A stretch of 64,000 bases of DNA from an uncultured Phascolarctobacterium sp. (GTDB taxonomy: Bacteria > Bacillota > Negativicutes > Acidaminococcales > Acidaminococcaceae). Under the pieces are notes generated by a model that was not told the origin of the DNA, did no database searches, and saw only the letters and a list, made by a program, of their open reading frames with translations. Within the stretch, counting starts at the first letter, position 1. Every line of letters starts with the position of its first letter. Made by a program: the position numbers and the translations under genes. Where the stretch lies: positions 1 to 64,000 of the forward strand of contig NZ_CAAGLX010000026.1 of NCBI RefSeq assembly GCF_900770955.1, read 5' to 3'. This document shows positions 1 through 8,127 of the stretch, piece by piece.

Positions 1-774
1 AAGATCGCGAATTTGGTGAATTCAAACTGAACACCAAAATCGATGCAGAAGGTCAAGCTCGTGTAGCAGGCGACGAACTGCTGAACAAAAAAATCGAGAA
101 AGAAACCAAAGATCGCGAATTTGGTGAATTCAAACTGAACACCAAAATCGATGCAGAAGGTCAAGCTCGTGTAGCAGGCGACGAACTGCTGAACAAAAAA
201 ATCGAAGCAGAAGCAAAAGACCGTGACACTGCAGACAAGATTCTGAACACCAAAATCAATGCAGAAGGCGAAGCTCGTTATAAAAACGACAAGATTCTGA
301 ACGACAAAATCGATACCGAAACTGCTGACCGCAAAGCAGAAGTATCCCGTCTGGATGGCAGAATCGACAAACTGGATGCTAACGTAGAAAAAGTTGGCGC
401 TATGGCTGCTGCTATTGCTAACCTGCATACCATGGGTTACGATCCGGAAGCTCCGACCGAAATTGCTGTTGGCGTTGGCCAGCCAATACCGCGACAAGAC
501 CGGTCTGGCTCTGGGTGCATTCCACTATCCTAACCGCGACTTCATGCTGAGCTTCAGCGTATCCACCGCTGGCGACGAATTCATGGGCGGCATTGGTGCA
601 ACTTGGAGATTCGGCCGTAAATCTCCGGAAGAACTGCGTCAAGCTGAAGCTGAAAAAGCTGCAAAAGCAAAACTGGCTAAAGCAGAAGCTGCTAAAAAAG
701 CTGCAAAAGACGCTCGCGTAGCTGCTCAACAAAAGAGACATGCAGAAATGCTGGCTGCTCGCACCGGTAAATAA
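1..774 (+). pseudogene. YadA-like trimeric autotransporter adhesin, 3' part, frameshifted in the anchor
   Basis: This is the C-terminal part of an outer-membrane trimeric adhesin; the 5' end lies outside the window. Read from base 3, it gives a charged heptad-like coiled-coil stalk followed by the start of a YadA-type anchor (VEKVGAMAAAIANLH, then EIAVGVGQ). This frame stops at TAA 531-533. The rest of the barrel (YRDKTGLALGAFHY to GGIGATWRF) continues in another frame and ends at 774. The break coincides with a tandem GCCA GCCA at 478-485; removing one copy restores VGVGQYRDKTG. After the last aromatic strand there are 53 extra residues rich in Ala, Lys and Glu, which is unusual for this family, where the barrel normally ends the protein. 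The frameshift may be real decay, phase variation or an assembly error. Confidence 0.85.
3..205 (+). repeat. 108-bp tandem repeat in the adhesin stalk
   Basis: The bases from 3 repeat exactly from 111 (period 108 bp, 36 codons) for nearly two copies. They encode a coiled-coil unit beginning DREFGEFKLN. The bases from about 206 to 330 hold diverged versions of the same unit. The perfect identity implies recent duplication or gene conversion, and the array may continue upstream of the window. Confidence 0.9.
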
Positions 775-812
775 TTAATTTTAAAGAATTAATTTAAAAT
801 CCACTAATCATC

Positions 813-846
813 AAGAGGGCAAGGGTGACTTTGCCCTCTTTTTGTT
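813..846 (+). terminator. Rho-independent terminator after the adhesin gene
   Basis: The inverted repeat AAGAGGGCAA / TTGCCCTCTT is followed by a T run and lies about 40 bp after the adhesin stop. Confidence 0.85.
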
Positions 847-891
847 ATATAATGGATATAATAAAACTGTTGATTATGCGAGGTGCAAAAA

Positions 892-1347
892 ATGCGTTAC
901 ATTAAGCTTTTGATAATGCTGATATTATTGAGTATTGCCGTCGTAGGCAACTGCCAGAACCTGCAGAAGGCAGGCGAAACCGATGTCGGTGTACTTTATG
1001 TGGATGTTGATTCGGTGCAGAGCCTGAGCAAGGACGGACAGCTGTATCTGGCTGTGTTTGCGGAGGAGCAGTACACAGACGCCGAATTTTTAAAGTCACT
1101 GCGCGAGGAAGAATCGCTGCAGAATGCTGTAAGTGCCATGTATTTATACCTTTTTAATAACAACGGTACGGAATATACCGTAGCGGCACATTATATAATT
1201 GATAGAGACGGCAAAGTGTGCCTTGATATGGGCGGTGAAACAGCATTGCAGCAAACAAAGGGCAAAAAGGAAATGCTTAATGTATATACCAAGGCCTTGG
1301 ATGCATTAAACAAAAAGGCACAGCAGAGTAAATGGCTGCGCAAATAA
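892..1347 (+). CDS. Exported protein of unknown function
   Basis: I do not recognise the family. The 151-residue product starts MRYIKLLIML and has a hydrophobic N-terminal segment of about 20 residues typical of a Sec signal peptide. The Cys after VVGN has Asn at the -1 position, so it is not a good lipobox. The mature part alternates hydrophobic and polar residues, suggesting a small beta-rich domain. I chose the ATG at 892 because GAGG lies 8 bases upstream; a GTG at 883 is in frame but overlaps that site. The gene stands alone between two terminators. Confidence 0.7.
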   Translation: MRYIKLLIMLILLSIAVVGNCQNLQKAGETDVGVLYVDVDSVQSLSKDGQLYLAVFAEEQYTDAEFLKSLREEESLQNAVSAMYLYLFNNNGTEYTVAAHYIIDRDGKVCLDMGGETALQQTKGKKEMLNVYTKALDALNKKAQQSKWLRK

Positions 1348-1470
1348 AAGCCTGCCGCAGAACCCGGACTGCGTGGCACCCGCAGGAGTATTGCTTGTTG
1401 CGGTTGAGCGTTCGTGCCGGAGGTTAAAGAAAAAAATTTTATAAACTTTAAACTGACAGATTAAGAAAGA

Positions 1471-1507
1471 AGCGTACATACGGAGTGTGAGTATGTACGC
1501 TTTTTTA
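1471..1507 (+). terminator. Rho-independent terminator
   Basis: The 11-bp stem AGCGTACATAC / GTATGTACGCT is followed by six or more T. It closes the preceding unit about 125 bp after its stop. Confidence 0.85.
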
Positions 1508-1579
1508 TTGGCGTGATATAATAAATATATCAGCAAACGAAGCTGCTGATTTGTAAAAGAAAAGGGAAGTAAAATACAC

Positions 1580-2542
1580 ATGCGTAAATTAAAGTTTGTT
1601 TTTCAGATTATTATAGCCTTCATTGTGGCGCTGGCAGCGTACAGCGGTCTTTATCAGCCAAACGCCGAAAGCGTGCGTGCGGCGGTAAAAAATAACCTGC
1701 CGCAGAGCATGCAGCAAAAGCAGGACACAGGCACAGCGCAGGGCAGATTGCGCATCAGCGTGCTGGATGTGGGGCAGGCGGATGCGATTTTGCTGCAGGA
1801 CGGCAAGCGTAATATCATGATTGACGTGGGCAACGACGTTAAGGACAAGGTAGGCGACAGCGGCGGCAGGCAGGCGCTGATTAAGGCGCTGGACAAGGCC
1901 GGCGTCAGCAGGATTAAGACTGTTTTCGTGACACACCATCACCGTGATCATATGGGTAATATCATGTATGTGCGCGGTAAATACGGCGTCAGCAATATTT
2001 ATGACAGCGGTTATGTGAACAACGGCTATAAGGCGTCCGTGGCGCTGAACAGTGATTTGCGCGCCGGCAGGTATAACGGACAGGCGCTGAAGGCCGGGGA
2101 TACGATTAAAATTGACAAAAATTATTATATCGAGGTGCTGGCACCGGGGGATTTCCTTAATAAAAAGGATCTGAAGAATATGAATAACACCAGCCTGGTG
2201 CTGATGCTGCATTACGGCAGCTTTAAAATGCTGCTGACGGGTGATGCGGAGGCGCCGGTGGAGGATGCTTTGCAGCAAAAATACGGCACTGCGCTGCAGG
2301 CGGACGTGCTGAAGGTGGGCCATCACGGCAGCAAAACATCGTCCTATTGGCCGTTCATTAGCAAGGTTAAGCCTAAATATGCACTCATCAGCTGCGGTGA
2401 TTTTTCGATTTATAAGCATCCGAACAAGAACGTGGTGGGCAGCTTAACGCATCTTGGCGCGAAGGTGCTGACAACGCATGACCACGGTACGCTGACGGTG
2501 ACGACGGACGGCAAGAGCTTTGATGTGCTGACGGAGCGGTAG
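1580..2542 (+). CDS. ComEC/Rec2-like metallo-beta-lactamase-fold protein, membrane-anchored or exported
   Basis: The 320-residue protein has one N-terminal hydrophobic segment (about residues 8-24) and then a metallo-beta-lactamase-fold domain of the type found at the C-terminus of the competence protein ComEC. Visible metal-site motifs are HHHRDH at residues 119-124, the TGDAE motif in the middle, and GHHGSKTS later. The IDVGN and LDVGQADA motifs are typical of ComEC-type domains. It lacks the multi-spanning competence channel, so it is a stand-alone exported hydrolase rather than ComEC itself. Its substrate is unknown; phosphodiester or nuclease activity is possible. The gene is monocistronic by spacing. 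Confidence 0.8.
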   Translation: MRKLKFVFQIIIAFIVALAAYSGLYQPNAESVRAAVKNNLPQSMQQKQDTGTAQGRLRISVLDVGQADAILLQDGKRNIMIDVGNDVKDKVGDSGGRQALIKALDKAGVSRIKTVFVTHHHRDHMGNIMYVRGKYGVSNIYDSGYVNNGYKASVALNSDLRAGRYNGQALKAGDTIKIDKNYYIEVLAPGDFLNKKDLKNMNNTSLVLMLHYGSFKMLLTGDAEAPVEDALQQKYGTALQADVLKVGHHGSKTSSYWPFISKVKPKYALISCGDFSIYKHPNKNVVGSLTHLGAKVLTTHDHGTLTVTTDGKSFDVLTER

Positions 2543-2641
2543 AAGGTTGCCTAAGGAGAAGATGTGGGGTAGAATAGGGAATAGAAATTCTTTACAAATA
2601 AACAAGATAAAAGATAAATGAGTTTGAAAGGGGTGTTTGTG

Positions 2642-3082
2642 ATGAAGAAAATATTGTGTTTGTTAGTTTTGCTGCTGTCGCTGACTGCAACCTGTGCAGC
2701 TTTTAATCCGCCGCAGCCACCTAGATGGTATTGGATAGGTTCTGATGCACATTACGGGGCGTGGATTGATACGGCAACGGCTAGATTTTATATAGGTAGC
2801 GAAAAGTATGCGCATAGGAATCATCAATGTGCACTTGTATGGATGGAATGGTATAATGCAGATAAAGATGAATATGTTATTTCACATGATGAATATGATC
2901 TTGACTGCAGAATGGTAAGAACATTACATGCTACATTTTATAATAGTCAAAATAGAGTTATTGATTCGTATAACAGAAGCTATGCTGATTTTGAAGATAT
3001 TATTCCCGGCACTAATGGAGAAGTGGTATATGATGCAGTGGTTTTGTTGAAGGAAACAAGAGAAAACGCACGGAGGTTGTAA
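2642..3082 (+). CDS. Small exported protein of unknown function
   Basis: The 146-residue protein begins MKKILCLLVLLLSLTATCAA, a clear signal peptide, with predicted cleavage near CAA-FNPP. The mature region is rich in Trp and Tyr (PRWYWIGSD, ALVWMEWYN), like small surface proteins common in Negativicutes, but I cannot name the family. I chose the ATG at 2642 because AAAGGGG lies just upstream; an in-frame ATG at 2618 has no such site. The stop codon is two bases before the NUDIX gene start, so the two may be co-transcribed. Confidence 0.65.
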   Translation: MKKILCLLVLLLSLTATCAAFNPPQPPRWYWIGSDAHYGAWIDTATARFYIGSEKYAHRNHQCALVWMEWYNADKDEYVISHDEYDLDCRMVRTLHATFYNSQNRVIDSYNRSYADFEDIIPGTNGEVVYDAVVLLKETRENARRL

Positions 3083-3084
3083 AG

Positions 3085-3492
3085 ATGAAGCATTATGAGG
3101 TAGTGGCAGCGGTAATTGAGCATGACGGCAAGATTTTGTGCATGCAGCGTAATAAAGGCAAATTTGATTATGTAAGCTATAAATTTGAGTTTCCCGGCGG
3201 TAAGGTAGAGGCCGGCGAAGAGCGTCACACTGCGCTGGAACGCGAGCTGCGCGAGGAAATGGACATGGATATCAGCATTCCCGAGGATGCGTATCTGATG
3301 ACGGTGGAGCACACCTATCCTGATTTTGCTATTACCATGCATGCGTATATGTGCAAGCTGGCACAGCCCAAGTTCGTTATGAAGGAGCATGTGGCAGCAA
3401 AATGGCTGGCGCCGGCAGAATTAAGCAGTCTGGATTGGGCGGCAGCAGATATGCCGATTGTGGAGCGCCTGCAGCATGAGGAGATTGAATAA
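3085..3492 (+). CDS. NUDIX hydrolase, MutT/8-oxo-dGTP diphosphatase type
   Basis: The 135-residue protein matches the MutT-type single-domain NUDIX fold. The NUDIX box is complete: GGKVEAGEE followed by RELREEMDMD. The N-terminal strand EVVAAVIEHDGKILCMQRN is typical of (deoxy)nucleoside triphosphate pyrophosphohydrolases that clean oxidised nucleotides. It is followed after two bases by the SauUSI-like restriction gene, so the two are probably translated together. This raises the possibility that the NUDIX enzyme acts on modified nucleotides in a defence role, but housekeeping sanitation is equally compatible with the sequence. Confidence 0.9.
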   Translation: MKHYEVVAAVIEHDGKILCMQRNKGKFDYVSYKFEFPGGKVEAGEERHTALERELREEMDMDISIPEDAYLMTVEHTYPDFAITMHAYMCKLAQPKFVMKEHVAAKWLAPAELSSLDWAAADMPIVERLQHEEIE

Positions 3493-3494
3493 TC

Positions 3495-6374
3495 GTGAAC
3501 AGCAGTGAACTTGCCTTGTATTTGGAGGCGGGCTTTATTGATTTTAATATTGAAACTGACGATCGCTTTTTGCCGAAAATATTGACCAATAACCAGCAGG
3601 AGCAGGTAAAGGTATTGGAAAACCTGCTGTTTGAGCTGGAGCATTGTGATGAATTTTTCTTTTCTGTGGCGTTTGTAACCAACAGCGGTATTGCCTGCTT
3701 AATTGATACGCTTAAGGAATTGGAAAATAAGCATATCAAGGGAAAGATTTTGGCTTCGCAATACCAAAACTTTACGGAACCGCGAGCATTGCGCAGATTA
3801 CTGCAGTTTCCTAATCTTGAATTGAAGATAATTACTTCTGACTATAATTTCCATGCCAAGGGTTACTTGTTCCATACACACGCAACCTCTGCTAAGGATG
3901 AAAATTACACTATGATTGTCGGCAGCAGTAATTTGACGCAAAGTGCGCTGACTGTTAACCGTGAGTGGAATGTGCAGCTTTCGTCCATGAAGGACGGCGC
4001 TTTAATCAGGCAGATGCAGGAAGAGCTTGATCAGGCGTGGGATGATGCTACACTTGTTACTGAGGAATGGATTGCTGCTTATGAGCGTATTTACGGAGAG
4101 GCGCGCAGCCAACGTCAGTATGCTTATACGAAAATACATAAGCTGTACAAAATCAATCCTAATAAAATGCAGGCAGCAGCCTTGCAAAATATTGCTGCAC
4201 TTAGGGCAGAGGGCAAGAATCGTGCTTTGCTGATTTCTGCTACTGGTACTGGTAAAACGTATCTTTCTGCCTTTGATGTGCGGGCAGCGCAGCCTAAACG
4301 TTGCTTGTTTATAGTACATCGTGGGCTGATTGCGCGTAAATCTAAGGAGAGTTTTGAGCAGATCATTGATGAGCATATTACGACTGGTTTGTTTACCAGC
4401 GGTCACAGAGAAATCGACAGGGATTATGTGTTTGCTACAGTGCAGACCTTGGTGAAGGATGAAAATTTACATGCCTTCGCACCAGATGCTTTTGACTATA
4501 TTATTATCGACGAAGCGCACCATGCAGGAGCCAAAAGCTACCAAAAGGTGCTGAGCTATTTTAAGCCCAAATTTTTATTAGGTATGACGGCAACGCCGGA
4601 GCGTTCTGATGACTGCGATATTTTTAAAACCTTTGACCATAATATTGCTTACGAAATCCGTTTAAATCAGGCCTTGGCTGAAAACATGCTGGTGCCGTTT
4701 CATTATCATGGCGTAAGCGAAATTGTTGTAGATGGCGAGCTTTTAGATGATAATGCTGATTTTGTACGCCTGACCAGTGAAGAGCGTGTCAAAAATATCC
4801 TGTATTATGCAGATTTTTATGGCTGTGACCAGGGGCGCGTCAAGGGTATAGTCTTTTGCAGCAGGATAGAAGAAGCGAAAGCCTTGTCAGAGGCGTTTAA
4901 TAAGCATGGCAAAAAAGCAGCCTTTTTGGCTGGTGCTACCAGTGAGGAAGAGCGTGCAAGGCTTATCAAACGTCTTGAAAGCGACGAGGAGGGCGTAGAT
5001 AAGCTCGATTATCTTTTCTCGGTTGATGTTTTGAATGAAGGCGTAGATATTCCTCCTGTAAATCAGATTATCATGCTGCGTCCTACGCAGTCTGCCATTG
5101 TCTTTGTGCAGCAGCTTGGCCGTGGACTGCGTAAGAGTAAGGCAAAGCGTTATCTGGAGGTTATTGATTTTATCGGTAACTATGAAAATAATTACATGCT
5201 GCCGATAGCCTTGTATGGCGACCGCAGCGGCAGTAAGGAAAAGCTGCGTCGCATTGTGCATAATAACTTTTTACCGGGGGCATCGACGGTTTATTTTACC
5301 GATGTAGTTCGTGAGCGCATTTTTGAATCCTTAAATAAAAATAATTTTTTGGAGCTGCGCCAGCTAAAGGAATCTTATCAATTAGTTAAATCTAAGCTTG
5401 GTCATGCACCGATGATGCTTGATTTTCTGGCTTTGGGTGACAAGGATCCATATCTGTTTATCCAAAAGAAGAAATCCTATTACAACTTCAGACAGTATGC
5501 AGATCCTTACGAAAGCACGTTAAATGCCTCTCAGTGTAAGCTATTGGAGTTTATCTGCTTGGAGCTTGCTAATGGCAGACGTTTGGAAGAGGTTGCGCTG
5601 CTGCGCTGTTTAATGCAGCATGCCAAAATTGCTGTGTCTGCATTTATGCAATATATGCAGGATAAATATCAGCTTACTACCTCGGCAGAAACTGTTGCCA
5701 GCGTAGTGAATGTATTGAGTATGCAATTTTTTAAGACTGCTGATGCCCAAAAATATGGTAATATGCCGTTGGTGAATGCGAATGCAGATAGCATTTGCTT
5801 AAGTGAAAAATTTAGCAGCATGCTTGCAAATAAAGAATTTTACGGCTATGTTAATGATGCTTTGGCTTATGCGGAAAAACGCTTTTTGTTTGATTATAAG
5901 CCAGCAAAATTTTATCATGGCTTCAAGCTGTATGGTTCGTATACGCGTAAGGATGTCTGCCGTATATTGAACTGGGCGAAGGATGAAAGCGCTGTTGTTT
6001 ATGGCTATAGGGTTAAATACAACACCTGTCCGATATTTGTAACCTATAAAAAGGACGAAAACATTAGCGAAAGCACTAAATATGATGACAGATTTGCCAG
6101 TCCTACGATTTTCAACTGGCAGACGCGCAGCAGAGTCAATATTGATTCGCCTGAGGTTGTGGCGATTGAGCAGCCGGAAACATTGAAGCTCCTGTTTATC
6201 AAAAAGAGTGATGCTGAGGGCTCAGAGTTTTATTTTATGGGTGAAATGCTGCATAAGCAGAGCATCGGTACCACTATTACCGGCAACAAGGGTGAAAAGC
6301 TTTCTATTGTGCAAATGTTTTACGAAATGAAAACGCCGGTAGAAGCAAAGATTTATGATTATTTTGAAGGATGA
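3495..6374 (+). CDS. SauUSI-like type IV restriction enzyme: PLD nuclease, SF2 helicase, DUF3427
   Basis: The 959-residue protein has the domain order and size of SauUSI, the modification-dependent restriction enzyme of Staphylococcus aureus (about 950 residues). A phospholipase-D nuclease domain has HAK at 120-122 and GSSN at 143-146. The SF2 helicase core has Walker A SATGTGKT (248-255), DEAH (339-342), MTATPERSD and QQLGRGLR (539-546). The C-terminal region resembles DUF3427, which in SauUSI is linked to recognising methylated or hydroxymethylated cytosine. It would cut incoming modified phage or plasmid DNA. Translation probably starts at GTG 3495, with GAGGAG overlapping the end of the NUDIX gene. 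Family function is known; the modification recognised here is not. Confidence 0.88.
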   Translation: MNSSELALYLEAGFIDFNIETDDRFLPKILTNNQQEQVKVLENLLFELEHCDEFFFSVAFVTNSGIACLIDTLKELENKHIKGKILASQYQNFTEPRALRRLLQFPNLELKIITSDYNFHAKGYLFHTHATSAKDENYTMIVGSSNLTQSALTVNREWNVQLSSMKDGALIRQMQEELDQAWDDATLVTEEWIAAYERIYGEARSQRQYAYTKIHKLYKINPNKMQAAALQNIAALRAEGKNRALLISATGTGKTYLSAFDVRAAQPKRCLFIVHRGLIARKSKESFEQIIDEHITTGLFTSGHREIDRDYVFATVQTLVKDENLHAFAPDAFDYIIIDEAHHAGAKSYQKVLSYFKPKFLLGMTATPERSDDCDIFKTFDHNIAYEIRLNQALAENMLVPFHYHGVSEIVVDGELLDDNADFVRLTSEERVKNILYYADFYGCDQGRVKGIVFCSRIEEAKALSEAFNKHGKKAAFLAGATSEEERARLIKRLESDEEGVDKLDYLFSVDVLNEGVDIPPVNQIIMLRPTQSAIVFVQQLGRGLRKSKAKRYLEVIDFIGNYENNYMLPIALYGDRSGSKEKLRRIVHNNFLPGASTVYFTDVVRERIFESLNKNNFLELRQLKESYQLVKSKLGHAPMMLDFLALGDKDPYLFIQKKKSYYNFRQYADPYESTLNASQCKLLEFICLELANGRRLEEVALLRCLMQHAKIAVSAFMQYMQDKYQLTTSAETVASVVNVLSMQFFKTADAQKYGNMPLVNANADSICLSEKFSSMLANKEFYGYVNDALAYAEKRFLFDYKPAKFYHGFKLYGSYTRKDVCRILNWAKDESAVVYGYRVKYNTCPIFVTYKKDENISESTKYDDRFASPTIFNWQTRSRVNIDSPEVVAIEQPETLKLLFIKKSDAEGSEFYFMGEMLHKQSIGTTITGNKGEKLSIVQMFYEMKTPVEAKIYDYFEG

Positions 6375-6419
6375 TTGCTTTTCTAGGCATTAAAAAAACT
6401 ACACTCCCGGAGGTACACC

Positions 6420-6830
6420 ATGGAAAAACCAATAATTAGAGACGAAGCCTTTTTGGCACAAAAATCGCAGCCTGCAACCTTTATGGATATTGCAGTAGCG
6501 CAGGATTTATTAGATACGCTCGCAGCTCATGCGGACCGTTGCGTGGGCTTGGCAGCAAATATGATCGGCGTGTCCAAATGCGTTATCGCCGTAAATATCG
6601 GCCCTACGAATATTGCTATGCTGAACCCGGAGATTATCAAGCGCTCCGGCAAGTATATGACGGAGGAGGGCTGCCTGTCACTTGAGGGTGAGCGTGCTGC
6701 AGTGCGCTACGAAAAAATTACCGTGGCTTATCAGGACATGCAGTTTAAAAAGTGCAAGCAAAGCTTCAGCGGCTTTACGGCGCAGATTATCCAGCACGAG
6801 ATTGACCATTGCCATGGTATTATAATTTAA
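6420..6830 (+). CDS. Short peptide-deformylase-like protein
   Basis: The 136-residue protein has two of the three deformylase motifs intact: EGCLS (metal Cys) and HEIDH (HExxH). The first motif reads GLAANMIG, with Met in place of the Gln that normally contacts the active-site water and formyl group. It is also shorter than housekeeping deformylases (about 150-190 residues). Short deformylase-like proteins are common in Firmicutes besides a canonical Def, and their role is unclear. An AGGAGG-like site lies before the ATG. The gene follows the restriction gene by 45 bp on the same strand. Confidence 0.8.
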   Translation: MEKPIIRDEAFLAQKSQPATFMDIAVAQDLLDTLAAHADRCVGLAANMIGVSKCVIAVNIGPTNIAMLNPEIIKRSGKYMTEEGCLSLEGERAAVRYEKITVAYQDMQFKKCKQSFSGFTAQIIQHEIDHCHGIII

Positions 6831-6879
6831 GCGTTGTAATTGTCCGAAAAGCTACAAAGCGCTTGCTGAGTTAAAAAGA

Positions 6880-7659
6880 ATGTTGAAGATTATCTTAGAA
6901 AATATCGTCACTGCTCCCGAACGACTTGGCCTGCCAACAGCGTATACGGAGTCCGACGTGCTGCTTTACAGGCAGTACGGGCGTTATGACAATGTTGCCG
7001 TGCAGCGCGAGGGCAGGCAATTACTCGAGCGTGCGGAAGCATTGCAGGAGGAGTATGACATCGCTGCATTGCCAAGGCTTGGCAAGCAATATGCTGAGTG
7101 GAGCAAAAAGCTGCAGCAGCTAAAGTTCAAACGCCTGCTGCATGGTGAATTTGCTGCGGGCAAGGGGATTACGCTTTATGCGAATGCTATCAGGCAGGAA
7201 TGTGCTGAGCATGGTTGGGATTACGCAGCCTATTATGATTCCGTGCTGGTGCATGAGCGCGTGCATCTGCTGCATTATCAGGCGGTGCTGGCGCAGTTCG
7301 GTGCCGGCGGCGCTGCTGTGCAGAGTGCGGAGTATAAGCAGGCGCAGCGCTATTGGTACGGCCGTCAGACGGAGGCGGCGCAGGCTGCCGTGGTCAAGGA
7401 AACGCTGGCGGAGTTTGCCCGCTGGCTGTGGTGTTTGCGGCAGGGGCAGCATAGTATAGGGCAGACGTTTTTGCAGACGCGCGAAGAGGCGCAGGCGTGC
7501 ATTCCGTACTATCCTTATGCAGGAGTGCGGGGACTGTGCACGTTGCTTGCAAGTTCGCCGCAGGCTGCAGTGCGAGCGTACAGCGAGCTGTGGCAGCTGT
7601 CGCTGACGAGCTGGCAGCAGGCATATGAACGGATAAAGCAGCTGAACGCAGCAAAATAA
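6880..7659 (+). CDS. Putative zinc-metalloprotease-like protein with HERVH motif
   Basis: I do not recognise the family. The 259-residue soluble protein carries HERVH at residues 125-129, a match to the HExxH zinc-binding signature. Acidic residues about 45-50 positions later (KETLAE, residues 173-178) could be the third ligand, as in gluzincins. There is no signal peptide, so it should act in the cytoplasm. The C-terminal half is rich in Ala, Gln and Trp. It stands between the deformylase-like gene and the remnant of an IS605-type element. The protease assignment rests on the motif alone. Confidence 0.6.
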   Translation: MLKIILENIVTAPERLGLPTAYTESDVLLYRQYGRYDNVAVQREGRQLLERAEALQEEYDIAALPRLGKQYAEWSKKLQQLKFKRLLHGEFAAGKGITLYANAIRQECAEHGWDYAAYYDSVLVHERVHLLHYQAVLAQFGAGGAAVQSAEYKQAQRYWYGRQTEAAQAAVVKETLAEFARWLWCLRQGQHSIGQTFLQTREEAQACIPYYPYAGVRGLCTLLASSPQAAVRAYSELWQLSLTSWQQAYERIKQLNAAK

Positions 7660-7679
7660 TCTTTGCAAAATCAGGAGCA

Positions 7680-7760
7680 CCCGTCAAACGGGCGGTTTGA
7701 TGACGGGCTATAAGCCCTTAATAATAGCCAGCACCTCAAGACGCTGGCTTTCACTTTTTT
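7680..7760 (-). repeat. Clustered hairpins, probable right end of an IS200/IS605-like element
   Basis: Three adjacent inverted repeats lie here: CCCGTCAAAC (7680-7689) with GTTTGATGACGGG (7695-7707), GGGC-TATA-AGCCC just after, and AGCCAGC / GCTGGCT around 7726-7747. Subterminal hairpins next to a tnpB 3' end are the recognition sites of IS200/IS605 transposases and overlap the guide RNA scaffold of TnpB. The exact end was not determined. Confidence 0.5.
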
Positions 7761-7814
7761 CAAGCCACATTGTACTTATCACCTTCGCCGCTCCTGTTAG
7801 GGGCGTTTTGACTA

Positions 7815-7916
7815 CTAGTTACCATTGAAAGGGGCTTCGTACTCTTTTACACTTAATTTATCCAAAGCTATACCTAAATTGCAATAAGAAGTAGCACACT
7901 TTTTACTGGATTCACA
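7815..7916 (-). pseudogene. tnpB remnant (IS605-type), C-terminal fragment
   Basis: Read on the minus strand, 7916-7815 gives CESSKKCATSYCN and further residues before a TAG stop. SSKKC followed by spaced Cys residues is the zinc-ribbon end of TnpB/OrfB proteins, but the spacing is too short, so part of the ribbon appears deleted. The rest of tnpB is absent. With the hairpins downstream and the tnpA stub at 9865-9930, it marks one side of a decayed IS200/IS605 element. Confidence 0.5.
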
Positions 7917-8127
7917 AATTGGCAAGTAGTATAAGGTGTACCACTTCACATATTTTCTCAAATTCCTCTGAAAGTCAATTTCCGAAATTTGTTTGTTGGG
8001 ATGACATTATAATCCGCTTCAGTCGTATCAGAAGATGCTGTCTGCTCGTTCCACCTGAACATTTACATGAAAAATCTCCGTCATTCTACAACAGAACAAC
8101 GGAGATTTCAAAATAAAATATTTTCTT

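Noticed and set aside
3..330. CRISPR-like array at the window start
   Set aside because: The repeats are directly adjacent 36-codon coding units in frame with the adhesin, without spacers.
1589..2419. A 276-codon minus-strand frame opposite the ComEC-like gene
   Set aside because: It is antisense to a gene with clear metallo-beta-lactamase motifs and has no recognisable domain or ribosome binding site.
7919..8116. A 65-codon plus-strand frame between the HERVH gene and the AlbA_2 gene
   Set aside because: No ribosome binding site or domain was seen, and it overlaps the downstream region of the minus-strand cargo and the tnpB fragment.
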